23,517 nt of DNA. Origin: Lenisia limosa. Its lineage: Eukaryota; Breviatea. The number at the start of each line of letters is the position of its first letter. Position 1 is the first letter of the stretch. The stretch lies in NCBI GenBank assembly GCA_001655205.1, contig LPNZ01010349.1:1-23517 (forward strand). Direction: 5' to 3'. The notes under the pieces are model-generated. The model had not been told where the DNA came from. It searched no databases and worked only from the letters and a program-made list of their open reading frames with translations. The position numbers and the translations under genes were made by a program. This document shows positions 8,409-19,488 of this stretch, in pieces.

Positions 8409-11129
8409 ATGAGTGACAACGATGGGGAAAGGTGAGCTTTGGTGTAAATAATAGAGTTGAGGAGGTGGAGTGGTGATGCTTCCTCTGCAACACCCGTAAT
8501 CAGGAGATTGAATTTGGTTTCATCGGCTGTTTTAATATCCCATTATCTGTCATTTTCTGAGATTCATTGTTACAATCAAGGGGAATCTCTCCCACCCCGA
8601 GCGACCATGTGATTGACCATTTGCCGCAAGAGGTTTGGGGGGGATGTTCTCACTCTCTGCAGAGTTTTTGTCATATTTCCACGTTGGTCTTCTCCATTAG
8701 TCTCACCGCCTTCAGGAGCTGATGGAGCCCTACGACTATTTAGTGAACCAAAAAGGCAAGGAAATTAGACGGACGTTGATCCGAGCCTTCAACCTTTGGT
8801 AGGTCAGGGCAATACTCTTCACTTCTCCATTGGGCTAAAGTGAGTGCTGCATCTATATTTGTTATACTAAGACCCCACATTCCACGTATCATTGCCCAGG
8901 CTGAACGTTCCGGATGACAAATGTGACACCATATCTGACATTATCCGAAAGCTGCATAATGCCAGCTTGCTGATTGATGATATCGAAGATGGGTCGTCTT
9001 TGCGTCGAGGCGCTCCATCTGCACACATCAGTATAAGGGGTTCCCAATAACCCCGATAGATAGTGTGTGGCCATTCTTTTTGAAACCTGAAGCAAGTTGA
9101 GGCATTGTGTACTTGAAAGTGTTTTTGAGGCGCTTGGGTATTTTCTTATTGAGTAATAACAACTCAGTCTATGGTGTGCCTGCTACATTGAATTGCGGAA
9201 ATTACGTCTACTTCACAGCTATGAGGTATGATGAATGGTTGGGGAAGACATAGAGATTATTTCAGTGTTTTTATGTAGGTGTACTTAGTTTAATACAATG
9301 AGCGTAACTGTCACAAGTCTCACCACCTCAGGGATTGCCACGAATTAGATCCCGGAGATTGCGTCAAGATCTTCCTTGGTAAGCCTTTCAACTTCCATTA
9401 GACGAAATACTGGTCAATTCAGATTTATTTTCCCCCAATCTTTTTTTTGGGATTTTATCAACATCACTAAATGCTCCTGTAATGGGGCTAATGCAATATC
9501 AACATCACTAAATGCTCCTGTAATGGGGCTAATGCAATAAGATACTACTATCGATACATGTATGATATGGTATATCATATGATACATACATATGATATGG
9601 TTTGATTTTGGATGTATACATCTTCTTATCACTTGCAGAGGAAATGCTGTTCCTCCATCGGGGACAAGGACAGGATATTCTGTGGAGGGAGAAACTCATT
9701 TGCCCCTCAGAGCCAGAGTACAAGCAAATGGTCATGGATAGTATGCTGGAGAATGTATACTAGGAAGAAATGAACACTTTGATGTAACTTTCAAAAATCA
9801 CAATAGTTACTTGTTGCAGAAACAGGAGGACTGTTCCGTTTGGCGGTTCGAATGATGCAGGTCTTTTCCACTAATACTGAGTATGGGGAAGGCTGCTGTC
9901 CTATCTCAAAGAATTGTTTGTAATCACAGTTTTTTTTTTGAATTTTTCTTTTATTATGATGGGGGTGAGTTTTGGTTTTGGTTTATTTTCAATGAGAAGT
10001 TTGAAATAATTTAACACCCCAGTGACTTTATCCCCCTTGTCAACGACCTTGGTCTTTTCTTCCAGGTTTGTGAGAGAGTATTGAGGCGATTGGGTTGAGC
10101 TAATCCGAAGGGCAATATTGATTCAGGGTTATTGTATATTGTATGATATCATATGATATGGTATCTATGCTTCTACAAAGGAATATTGTTCTCCATTTGA
10201 AACAATTTTAAGTAAACTCATGTATCAATTTGGATTCAGTCTTTGTCAGCTTATCGATTACCAATAAGATTCGTGATGATTTCTTCAATCTGATGTCAAA
10301 AGAGTACTTTGACCATAAGGTGAGTTAACAACCCGACTCAATCGGACTTATCATTGGTTTTTCTGTATTCAATTCATACTAAAGGAATTGCTGCTCGGTA
10401 CTTCTATTTCTCCTATTTTTAGGGACTCATTATGGAAGAAGTGAAATATTGATATCCATGGCTTTTTTGACCAAAACAGACGTACTGTGAGGATATTACT
10501 GAGGGCAAGTTCTCCTACCCCATCATCCACTCCATCAAGTCAAACCCTAAAGACTCGCGATTATTCAGTGGGCAAAGGGTACTTACCATTTATGATAAAG
10601 TAATGCAAAATGTGCTTTAGATAGAACATAAAATTCCCTCAAAAAATAAGCTGCAACTTAGTTTTGTTGCTTCAATGACTCTTCAGACATTCTGAAGCGC
10701 AAGACTGATGACATTGACGTCAAGAAGTATTGTATTACTTACATGCACTCCACTGGTTGGTTTGAATGGCATCTTAGATGTGTTTCTTGGCAGTAAATAG
10801 AAACCTTAGAGTCAAAAAGGTGACTTTACCAAGTTGGATCTGACTTCACAGGGTCTTTTGAATACACGCGTAAGGTGCTAATTGATCTGGAGACAACCAT
10901 CAGAAATAGAATCCAGGTGTGATTAGGCTTACGGGGGTTTATCAACAATTTCAGCCCTTTTATCTTTACTAAAGTGAAGGACTAGGGCAATACATTATAT
11001 CAATACATGCTCATTGTTATTCTGTCATTTAAATGTACCTGTCGGAGATTGACTCACTAGGCTCTTGGAGGTAATTCCACGCTTGAAAATCTACTGAATT
11101 CTCTGTCGGTGGTAAAGGTTGACGAATAG
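8409..11129 (+). CDS. GGPS1: geranylgeranyl diphosphate synthase
   Basis: Makes the C20 GGPP used for protein prenylation and isoprenoid synthesis; the family condenses FPP with IPP and is cytosolic in animals and fungi. Exons: 8409-8431, 8581-8632, 8716-8798, 8900-9030, 9168-9225, 9332-9378, 9639-9740, 9820-9880, 10023-10065, 10269-10319, 10480-10567, 10687-10755, 10852-10916, 11061-11129. All phases agree and the sum is 942 nt (313 codons plus stop), the usual size. The first Asp-rich motif is in [19 protein letters not shown] (DDxxD, Mg-diphosphate binding). [28 protein letters not shown] and [14 protein letters not shown] follow; the second Asp motif region is [13 protein letters not shown], then [16 protein letters not shown] and [10 protein letters not shown]. 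No plastid or signal peptide is seen in [15 protein letters not shown], consistent with a cytosolic enzyme. The 23-nt first exon was chosen because ATG plus GTGAGC keeps phase; it is the least certain exon. Confidence 0.96.
9457..9538. repeat. 41-nt perfect tandem duplication
   Basis: Two adjacent identical 41-nt copies (9457-9497 and 9498-9538), beginning ATCAACATCACTAAATGCTC, lie within the GGPP synthase intron 9379-9638. Perfect identity indicates a recent duplication. No splice signal is duplicated here. Confidence 0.95.
9555..9605. repeat. TATCATATGATA palindrome cluster
   Basis: The perfect 12-nt palindrome TATCATATGATA occurs at 9573-9584, surrounded by further CATATGATATGG and GATATGG words. 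It sits in the same GGPP synthase intron as the 41-nt duplication. The same palindrome recurs at 10147-10158, 13264-13275 and 13292-13303. Confidence 0.85.
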
Positions 11130-11593
11130 GTTATGGTGGTGTTAGGTATTCTTTCTTTCTTCTTTCTTGGCTTAAATTAAACTCTTTCATGATGTCCCAT
11201 TTGAAGATATCCTCCGACAAGCCAAGGACTTGTATGGGAAGCTTTATGTAGTATATACTCACTCAAAAGTACAACTTTAACTCGATAACATCCTCCAAGG
11301 CGTAGTGGGCACAACCTGTGGGTGTATGGCGTATGGCACGTGTATTATGGGTGTGTGTGTGTGTGGCGGGTCAAAGGGGTGAGGGCAGGTGAAAGATCTT
11401 GTAGTAGTTTGCCCATTGGTTTCATGAAATCACATTAATGAATATCAATAAGAAGTCCATCCACGATATTTTGAGATTTTTTCGATTTTCATTTTCTTCA
11501 CATCGCATGACATTTTATTAATACATCAATACATATGTCATTGTAGTGGAGAGTTAGTTAAACGAACAATTCTAAACCTCCAAGACTCTCAAT
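11130..11593. other. intergenic region before the SH3 gene
   Basis: These 464 nt between the GGPP synthase stop and the SH3 gene start hold no exon I can support. They contain a short TG dinucleotide run near 11350-11365 and an A/T-rich stretch just upstream of 11594. They must include the 3' end of GGPP synthase and the promoter and 5' UTR of the next gene. Confidence 0.5.
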
Positions 11594-14500
11594 ATGGCTC
11601 TTCTAGCCAAGGTTATCACAGATTATACACCAGATAAAGATGATGGTATCCCTTTAAAGGCCGGAAAGGAAGTCATTATTCATGAACAACCTCAAGGGGC
11701 CTTCTGGAGAGGAGAATCAGGCGGTGAATGTGGTCTTTTCCCAGGTTTGACACTATTCTCCAAGGCTGTTTCCTATTTTGTGCCCAAGGTTGGCCTCTAA
11801 CCTTTTTCCAGCCAGCCACGTATCCGTTGTTGACCCTCGCTGGGAGACTAAGGAAGAAACAGAGAAAGGTTGGGTGAGAGAAGACCTTCAGTTGGAATTC
11901 CTTCTAATGTACAGTTTTCGCAATGATCATTGTGTGTCACTTTTCGCATTTGATTGGACTGTATTTGCTTCAACATAGATGAGGAATCGCCTTAAACATT
12001 TTTATTGTTATTGATACTTAAAATGGAGCTTCTTATTAAAAAATGTTAATCTCTATTTGTGTATTCCCCGATTTCAGTATAATTTGGGCTTGAATTACTT
12101 TACCTAGAGCAATACCCGAACGCTGCGCGATTCTTCGCCTACGCCTCATATGCGGTCATTATGGTGGGTGTGGATATGGATGGTTGACAGGGTACTTGAT
12201 AAACCGGCAATTAGGTTGAGATAACAGAGTAAAACTCTTTCAGGTATTATTTGTTCTCTGGATTGTTGATATGAATTATGATGGCATGTACTTTTCTTAT
12301 CTTCAAAGAACCACATTGGCGGCACCCCTCCCCTCTTTGCCTTAGACTGCATTGCAGACTACACCATCAAGCCAGAAATGCCGGTCAAGGCNNNNNNNNN
12401 NNNNNNNNNNNNNNNNNNNNNNNNNNNNNNNNNNNNNNNNNNNNNNNNNNNNNNNNNNNNNNNNNNNNNNNNNNNNNNNNNNNNNNNNNNNNNNNNNNNN
12501 NNNNNNNNNNNNNNNNNNNNNNNNNNNNNNNNNNNNNNNNNNNNNNNNNNNNNNNNNNNNNNNNNNNNNNNNNNNNNNNNNNNNNNNNNNNGTTCAGAAG
12601 TGAAAGAGATGTCGAAAGTGAACGAGGATGACGTTGCTGGTGTTGATGATGACATCGCTTCACAGTCTTCCTCCCAGGTCTGGGGAAGGGGAGGTGAACA
12701 GTTATAGAACTTTCGAGTGACCACCCAGGTATCAGCGCAGACCCTTGACCCCCCTCTGAACGGTTTCGCGGTCTATGATTACGCCCCGCAGGTAGTCATG
12801 GTTGAGGAAATTATTAATAATACCTGGGGTATTGAGTGCTCTGTTCTATGTCATCCTCACTGCATTAGGGCGATGATGAGGTTGCGCTTTCCGTGGACGA
12901 GGATGTCAAGATCCTGTTGATCCGCTCCGATGGTACGTACACAGCTGCTCTGTTCTCATAAATCACCTTGGACCAGAAAGAAACAGTTTAATCGATTTTT
13001 TATTCTATTCATTTTAGAAACGAAGCGAAGCGTTAATATGGAGTTGATAGCCTATCTACATAAAATCTAATTTTCCACATTAGATTTCAGTTTTTTTGGA
13101 CTTTTTGAACGATGGGCAAGGCCTTATTCTGCACCCCACTTCGTCTTAACAGCACCCAGGATGGTGTGTTGTCCGTCTCGATAGCGGAGAAGAGGGACTG
13201 GCCCCTAAGTCCTACATTCAGCTCGAAGTAGGTTTCACAGTGCAAGCCTCTTATGATTTCCTATATCATATGATAAGATAGCTTGGCCCTATATCATATG
13301 ATAAGATAAGATAGCTTGGCCATGATTGTTTTACTGGATTTAGGACTCAGACGCAGCCGCCCTGGAGGAAGCTGATCGGATCAAAACGTCCCTTGCCAAG
13401 GTGGGGGACATGATAAAATGACTTCTCTACTTTGCTAACTGATTGACCTATCTCACCCCCAGGTTTCGCTTATCAAGCTGAACCGAGCCACCATCGACCG
13501 TCTTGCCCCGAAGGAGAAGCTTCAGCCGCAGCCGGAACCGACAGCCCGGGCCGGCGTACCCATGAGTCAGCACAAGGAGGAGATGGAAGAGAACAGAAGG
13601 AAGCGCGAAGAGGCCAAGAGGGTAGGGGATGATACTTTGGGATATGGATGAAGGACTTTTCTTATGGCATTTCAGCAAGCCCTCGAGAACAAAGAGATCC
13701 GAAAGATCAACGAGGCTGAAGCCGAACTTACCAGACAGGTGCGAGGAGGTGCTCTTTTTGGATTTGGAAAAAAACAAACTTTAACCAAAGTGCTTCCTTG
13801 TTTTGTTCCCTTGTTTGTTGGAGTTTTCCCTGTTACCACCAGATCCTATAATATGCACCTGAAAAAAACAGCCAATCCTTGTGGGAGTGTTTCACAGTTG
13901 TAGGCGCTTTTGGCTGAGGCTGCCGAGGCTGAGAGACTGCAGTATGAAGAAGAGCATATTCGTGAACTTCTGAGAATCGAAGAGGAGAAAGAGGTGTGGG
14001 GTGGGAGGTGTTTTATTATTATTGCCGTTAAGGATATACGCACGATGCAGAACCAGACTACTTTTTGTGAGTTGTTTTGCTTTATAGTTCAGGCCATGTC
14101 CTTGAGGCGCTTCAACCAGCCCGCTCCCAAGTGGAAGGTTCCCGAAAACAGAATAAAGTGCGGGGGTTACCTGGGCTTCTCAGCATGAAAAGACTTAGAA
14201 GTAAATCAAATGCTATGGGGCACCGTCATCCCGTACTCTCTCATACTCTATTTTTGTCACATTTTAGGAAGACCACCCGTCTGGCCAAGGAGTCTGGGAG
14301 AACGGCCAAAACCATGGTGTGTAAGATGAAAAGAGATCTTCATAATGGGTCCTTAGATGAAAAGAGATCTTCATTATGGGTCCTTAGATGAAAAGAGATC
14401 TTCATTATGGCTTAGATGAAAAGAGATCTTCATTATGGGTCCTTAGATGAAAAGAGGTTCATGATGGGTCCTGAGATCAAAAGAGATCTTCATTATGTGC

Positions 14501-17500
14501 CGTTCTCATTTCGCAGGCGGACAGAAGGGAGGACGACCGACGATCCAGCATAAGAAAAAGCTCAATGTCTGTTCTATTGATGAGGGTCATCTTCTCATAT
14601 TCCAAGACAAATCTATATTACATAAGGCATAGTGAATATATGACGTGACAGTGACCATGCAGGCGTCTTCGAGAATCTCGAGTGCAACAGTCCGGCTCAA
14701 GTCAGGTCAATGCAGTTACTGCCGAGACTGTAAGAAGCGACTCTCTTCTTTCGGCCAGTGGGAGAGGGGGGCAAGCAATTGAATTTCATGGGACCATAGG
14801 GAAGCTCTGATAGTATGATGATCAAAAATCGACTTACTTTCATATGACCTTTTGACAACCCCTTGGCTGCAGTTGGGGGAATCTGTGTTGACAGCTTAGT
14901 TGAGGGCTACCTGTCGAAGTCCCAGATGTTCGGTGCCATGTCGCAACGTGACGCTGTATATGACGCCACCGCCACTCGGTGCTCACTGTACGCTTTGCCA
15001 TCTTACCAAACTATGATATACGACGGCTTATGCTACCGCATTTCCTCATCAGTCTGACGAGTTAGGGACTCGCGCAGTGACGTCAAAGCCCTGCAGTCGC
15101 CCCTCAGAGTCAAGGGTGGGCTGCTTTGAGAACCAAAATGTTGATATTAGGCCTGACTTGGGATCTGTTTTTATTGATATCAGGCCTGACTTGGGCTCTG
15201 CTTTTTTTTATATTAGGCCTGACTTTTTTTTTCATTTTCAATTATTATGCCCCCCCCCCCCCCNNNNNNNNNNNNNNNNNNNNNNNNNNNNNNNNNNNNN
15301 NNNNNNNNNNNNNNNNNNNNNNNNNNNNNNNNNNNNNNNNNNNNNNNNNNNNNNNNNNNNNNNNNNNNNNNNNNNNNNNNNNNNNNNNNNNNNNNNNNNN
15401 NNNNNNNNNNNNNNNNNNNNNNNNNNNTTGGATGCCCTTGCTTCTCACCTTTCAGCCCAAGAGCAGCGACAGCATGAAAAAGAGAACCCACAAGAACGCG
15501 TGCCCTCCCCCAGGAAAATGGGTGCGCTCTATTAGACATGCCTCTTTGCTCCCCACCCGTCTGACATTGCAGCGCTGTCGACATCCGATTTGGTTGGCTC
15601 AGGCGCGCAATGGGCCAAATTGGCCGCATCCGTCAACAGCCCCAAGAAAGTACGCTCCTTTCGGTTTTATTACGTTTCACTACAATAACTCTTTTGTATC
15701 CCACTACTTGACTGTTTGACCCCCCCCCCCTCNNNNNNNNNNNNNNNNNNNNNNNNNNNNNNNNNNNNNNNNNNNNNNNNNNNNNNNNNNNNNNNNNNNN
15801 NNNNNNNNNNNNNNNNNNNNNNNNNNNNNNNNNNNNNNNNNNNNNNNNNNNNNNNNNNNNNNNNNNNNNNNNNNNNNNNNNNNNNGAGAGATGAGGTCGT
15901 CAACAGGAAGAAGGAGGAGAAAGCCTACTTCATCAACAGCCCTGTCAAGGTGGGGTTCAGATTATATCTTGGCAATGTTATGGTGTTTGGTGGAAGCCGT
16001 AATGACCCTCCAGGCTGAGCGCGAACGCGAAGCTGAGCGTAAACGCCAAGAGGCACGTGAACGTGAGGTGTCAAGTGCGGCCGAGGGCGTATCTCAGAGG
16101 TGCGGCCAGGGCTGGCTTAGTCTCCCAAATGGATGACAGTTTTCGATTCTAATTATGACAGACTATACACCTTCTCTGAGGAGGGGGCACAGAGGCGACA
16201 GGAAATTGAAACGCAGAAGATCATGAGATCAAGGCCTTCTTCAGGTGGGCGAGGGGATGTGATGGTGATGTTGCCGTCACCACATGCAAGAGTTGGCAAT
16301 CTACTCACGATAATCATTGACACTTTGGTCAGCAGCTTACCCTCCAGCATGTCCGTCAGAAATGTCCTTCAGCAGCCGAGTGTCCACCCGGGCCGAGTCC
16401 GTTTCAGAACGGTGGGAGGGGAGGGGGGGGGGGNNNNNNNNNNNNNNNNNNNNNNNNNNNNNNNNNNNNNNNNNNNNNNNNNNNNNNNNNNNNNNNNNNN
16501 NNNNNNNNNNNNNNNNNNNNNNNNNNNNNNNNNNNNNNNNTGTTACCATGTTCCTCTTTTTGCAATTGGAAATATTTGGCAGTTTTTACAATTGTTTACG
16601 TGTATAACCGTGGTAGGCTATTTTCCTCCCCCACACGTTCACTGTCCGGTTCTGGTTCGAGAAAGCAGGAGGTGGGACAATGGAGGGTTGAAGATGGGCA
16701 AATGTGAATTATTTGCACACCGTCACGTGACAACATTATTAATAGTGGATTAAAAATGTATCTCTATAATTTTATAAATATTTTGTTGCTATCAACGTAC
16801 TCATGAACAGGTTGAGGCACAGCTCCAGGCCGAGGAAGAAAAAAGACGTCCATCCAGCGCGTCGCCCAAGACCAGCCGTCTCCGGTCCGCTGCTAAGGCT
16901 GCGCTGGCCTTCAGGAAATTCGCTGTATGGGGGGTCTAAGCTTTTATTGTGGAATTCAAGTACTGGTTGATAGTTGGATCTACCTGACCCTTTAGGCTTC
17001 TCCGAACAAGCCAGTCACTATTCTTGAGGACGACGACGTACCCGACAGGCCGTCTCCGTCAGCCCTCCAGTGGGTCGCGGTCAACTCTTATTGAGCTCTT
17101 TTCAATACCCCCCCCCCTTTTTTTTTTTCTGTTCATTCACATTCAAATATCTTTTGCCAAAATTTCAACCATTGAGTATAACGCGACTGACCTGGGCTTT
17201 GTTTGTTTTGTTATCAACCCTCGTGTGTTGTCAGCCATCAGAGTTGATTGGGCTCTTTTTGTTTCATATATTTTCCTATTTTACTCCCCTCGCTACCTTG
17301 CACCACAACCTTACCGCTCAGAACGCCTGTGAAGACCCGGACGCCACAGACGGCACCTTCACCTATCAGGCCCAGGTCGCTCTTCGACGCAGTACAGGCC
17401 GCTACCGCCGTCGAGAAGAAGGCTCTTGCTGACGCCGAGGCCCGGAGAGAGGAAATGCACAAGGAAGCTGGGGAAGAGAAGAAGGAAGAAATTGTTGTGG

Positions 17501-17870
17501 AAGAAGAGAAGAAGGAAGAGGTTGTTGTGGAAGAGAAGAAGGAAGAAATTGTTGTAGAAGAAGAGAAGAAGGAAGANNNNNNNNNNNNNNNNNNNNNNNN
17601 NNNNNNNNNNNNNNNNTAGAGAAGAAGGAAGAAATTGTTGTAGAAGAAGAGAAGAAGGAAGAAGTTGTTGTGGAAGAGAAGAAGGAAGAAATTGTTGTGG
17701 AAGAGAAGAAGGAAGAGGTTGTTGTGGAAGAGAAGGAAGAAATTGTTGTGGAAGAGAAGGAAGGTGAAGAAGCAGTTGAAGTGATTGAGGAAGACGAATT
17801 GATTGTGACTGAGGAGGAAATTCTTTCAGAGGAGAGGATGGTCGAAGAAGTTGTTGAAGGTTCAACTTAA
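11594..17870 (+). CDS. two-SH3-domain coiled-coil protein with K/E-rich tail
   Basis: Probable scaffold or adaptor. Exons: 11594-11744, 11812-~11868, ~12358-gap, gap-12677, 12729-12791, 12869-12932, 13160-13227, 13344-13400, 13463-13621, 13676-13738, 13904-13993, 14093-~14130, 14268-14316, 14517-14585, 14663-14705, ~14873-14990, 15097-15115, 15456-15521, 15573-15649, gap-15949, 16014-16067, 16193-16244, 16348-16411, 16811-16924, 16996-~17051 (or 17057), 17322-17870. SH3-1 (residues ~1-57): VITDYTPDKDDGIPLKAG and FWRGESGGECGLFP. SH3-2: FAVYDYAPQGDDEVALSVDE, then GWCVVRLDSGEEGLAPKSYI. The rest is helical and charged (EAAEAERLQYEEEHIRELL, AEREREAERKRQEARERE) with Ser/Arg-rich linkers; no enzymatic motif is visible. 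Three gaps probably hide sequence. The 14268 exon also reads open in a second frame; I prefer KTTRLAKESGRTAKTM, using a GTGGAA donor after 14130. A role with the neighbouring formin is inference only. Confidence 0.85.
11869..12357 (+). other. long intron of the SH3 gene
   Basis: No exon could be supported in these roughly 489 nt between the end of the first SH3 domain and the exon beginning at 12358. The sequence is A/T-rich, and a plus-strand frame continuing from 11868 ends at 11978. The exact donor is uncertain: GTTGGG at 11869 and GTGAGA at 11874 both exist. Confidence 0.45.
13262..13320. repeat. tandem TATCATATGATA repeat
   Basis: CTATATCATATGATAAGATA plus AGCTTGGC is present twice in tandem; the second copy has one extra AAGAT. 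It lies in the SH3 gene intron 13228-13343. Each copy includes the palindrome also found in GGPP synthase introns. Confidence 0.85.
14323..14500. repeat. 31-nt minisatellite in SH3 gene intron
   Basis: About five copies of a 31-nt unit (core GATGAAAAGAGATCTTCATT followed by ATGGGTCCTTA), some with internal deletions, fill most of the intron 14317-14516. The array begins only a few nucleotides after the inferred GTGTGT donor. Each complete unit contains the palindrome AGATCT and a TCCTTAG string that resembles a weak acceptor. Confidence 0.9.
16412..16810 (+). other. SH3 gene interval with gap and probable missing exon
   Basis: The exon ending at 16411 leaves two bases of a codon, while the exon starting at 16811 (VEAQLQAEEEKRRPSS) needs phase 0. 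At least one exon is therefore hidden, most likely in the gap 16434-16540. I see no convincing exon in 16541-16810. Confidence 0.5.
17460..17760 (+). repeat. coding repeat KKEE[IV]VVEE
   Basis: The final exon of the SH3 gene repeats the 9-10-residue unit KKEEIVVEEE / KKEEVVVEE about nine visible times on either side of the gap 17577-17616. Later copies lose a lysine (EKEEIVVEE) and grade into a non-repetitive acidic end (EEDELIVTEEEILSEE). The reading frames before and after the 40-N gap differ, so the gap size is wrong by at least one base; copy number is unknown. Confidence 0.9.
17577..17616. other. assembly gap inside coding repeat
   Basis: The 40 N here interrupt the KKEE[IV]VVEE repeat of the SH3 gene. 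Unlike the other gaps this one is clearly exonic. Frame before and after does not match for a 40-nt gap. Confidence 0.95.
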
Positions 17871-18028
17871 GTGTTTAACTTCATGTTATTTATTGCTCTA
17901 TTTTCAATGTGCATCAATTTACCACTTTTTTTGATATTATAACTCATAGCCAAGCAGTAGTGTACAAGAATACATTTGAGGCCGCACTGCCATTAAATAC
18001 CTGACAATATCAAAAAAACGTCTCAAAA
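17871..18028. other. convergent intergenic region
   Basis: Only 158 nt separate the SH3 gene stop (17870, plus) from the formin stop (18029, minus). Both 3' UTRs and polyadenylation sites must fit here or overlap the opposite gene. The stretch is A/T-rich with no exon. Confidence 0.6.
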
Positions 18029-19488
18029 CTATTGCTTTTTCATTTTCTTCATCCACTCCGGCGTGTCATCCTCCTTTTCCTTGGACGGTGCCTGTGCGGG
18101 TTTGGAACCCTTCAACTTGTTGGCCATCCAGGAAGGCTTTGCGGCTGAAAACAGATGAGGGTAATAACAGACGGACCATTAGTACATTTGATATATAACT
18201 ATTGTTCGAAAAGTGTTTTGATCCACCCACGCTCCTTCGTGGGTTCCTTGCTGTCGCCAAGCTTGGCTCCAGACGTCGATTTCTTCAGCCCCTTCATCCA
18301 AGATGGCTTAGCCGGTTCTACATTTTGAGGGTCAGGAGGTATCCAAGGAGAGATGAAAGCGGTTCGTGACCCACCATTAGAGGCTTCTTCGTCACTCTTC
18401 TTTGGCGGCGGCCTGCTGCCACTCTTCTTCAGTCCCGTCATCCAGGAGGGCCCACTGCTGCCTTCTGAAGGTTGTTAGTACGCACTACTTGATACTATAG
18501 ATGCTTCACTTGGTTGTAACTTATAAGTTGTATTAATATATATCATATATATATATATACTATATATATATATGATATAGTAGTATCTATTATTGGAATG
18601 GTGCAAGATTTTGAATCGACCGAATGCCATGCCTTATCAGCACGCATTAAAAAAAAAACTAAACAGATGGATCAAATAATCAAATACCAGGACCCAGGCA
18701 AATCACACAATGCTCACTACCAAAAGTCCAAAACCATCTCATTCGGCCCACCATCCTTCTCGTCATCCTTTGGAGGGGGCCTGCTTCCGCTCTTCTTCTT
18801 CAATCCAGACATCCAGGAGGGGCCGCCTCCACCTCCTCCTTCTGTAAGAATAAACAAACGAATCAGCACATAATCCTTTACTATTAATTCTTGAACTTAA
18901 TGGCAAGCAATTTTAGATATCTGACATTACTGGCTTATGAAGGCCCCTTCAATTTGGTTATTGGGAGGCATACAACTCCGTGTACACAACAAGTTTACAA
19001 GTCCAAACCGACCCACCATCCTTCTCGTCATCCTTTGGAGGTGGCCTGCTTCCGCTCTTCTTCTTCAATCCAGACATCCAGGATGGACCTCCACCTCCCG
19101 AGTCTTCTGAGAATGTGACAACAAAAAACAAAGGGTAATAATTTCCAAGTCCAACCATCGTCCTTCTTGTCACCTGGCATTGGCATTCTTGGACCCTTCT
19201 TTTTCATTCCCTTCATCCACGATGGCCCTCCTCCTCCATCTTCAAGGTGAGACAAAAAAAAAAGAAACAATAATACCCCTTAATAAGCAGACAAAGCTCT
19301 TTCCCTTTTTAGTCATATTCTTCCCTCAGTTTGGGGAGGGGATAATGGTGTATCCGACAGCTGTGCACAGCTCAAGAAACTGCATCACAATTTGTATCCT
19401 TTCCCACCATCATCGTCCTTCTTATCTCCTGGCATGGGCATCCTTGGCCCCTTCTTCTTCTTGCCCTTCATCCAAGCTGGGCCTCCTC
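18029..19488 (-). repeat. seven tandem exons encoding a W-M motif
   Basis: The formin exons at 19488, 19239, 19106, 18841, 18464, 18317 and 18144 each encode P-[AS]-W-M-x-x-[LMK]-[KL]-K, usually after a Gly run. The first six begin and end in phase 1. Two subfamilies are visible: KKGPRMPMPGDKKDD (19488, 19239) and KSGSRPPPK (19106, 18841, 18464). The 19106 and 18841 exons differ by a single base after TCCTGG, a recent duplication. The last exon carries two copies (PSWMANKLK and PEWMKKMKK). Confidence 0.95.

Noticed and set aside
12397-12590. Several open frames spanning runs of N
   Set aside because: They are open only because N codons cannot be stops; this applies to all frames crossing the thirteen gaps.
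14323-14500. CRISPR-like spaced repeats
   Set aside because: Units are directly tandem with no unique spacers, and the context is a eukaryotic intron.
14863-15057. Stand-alone 64-residue plus-strand gene
   Set aside because: Its first part is phase-compatible with the SH3 gene (after 14705) and is better explained as one of its exons; the remainder runs into an intron.
17359-17865. 168-residue Leu/Phe-rich open frame on the minus strand
   Set aside because: Antisense shadow of the KKEE[IV]VVEE repeat in the last exon of the SH3 gene.
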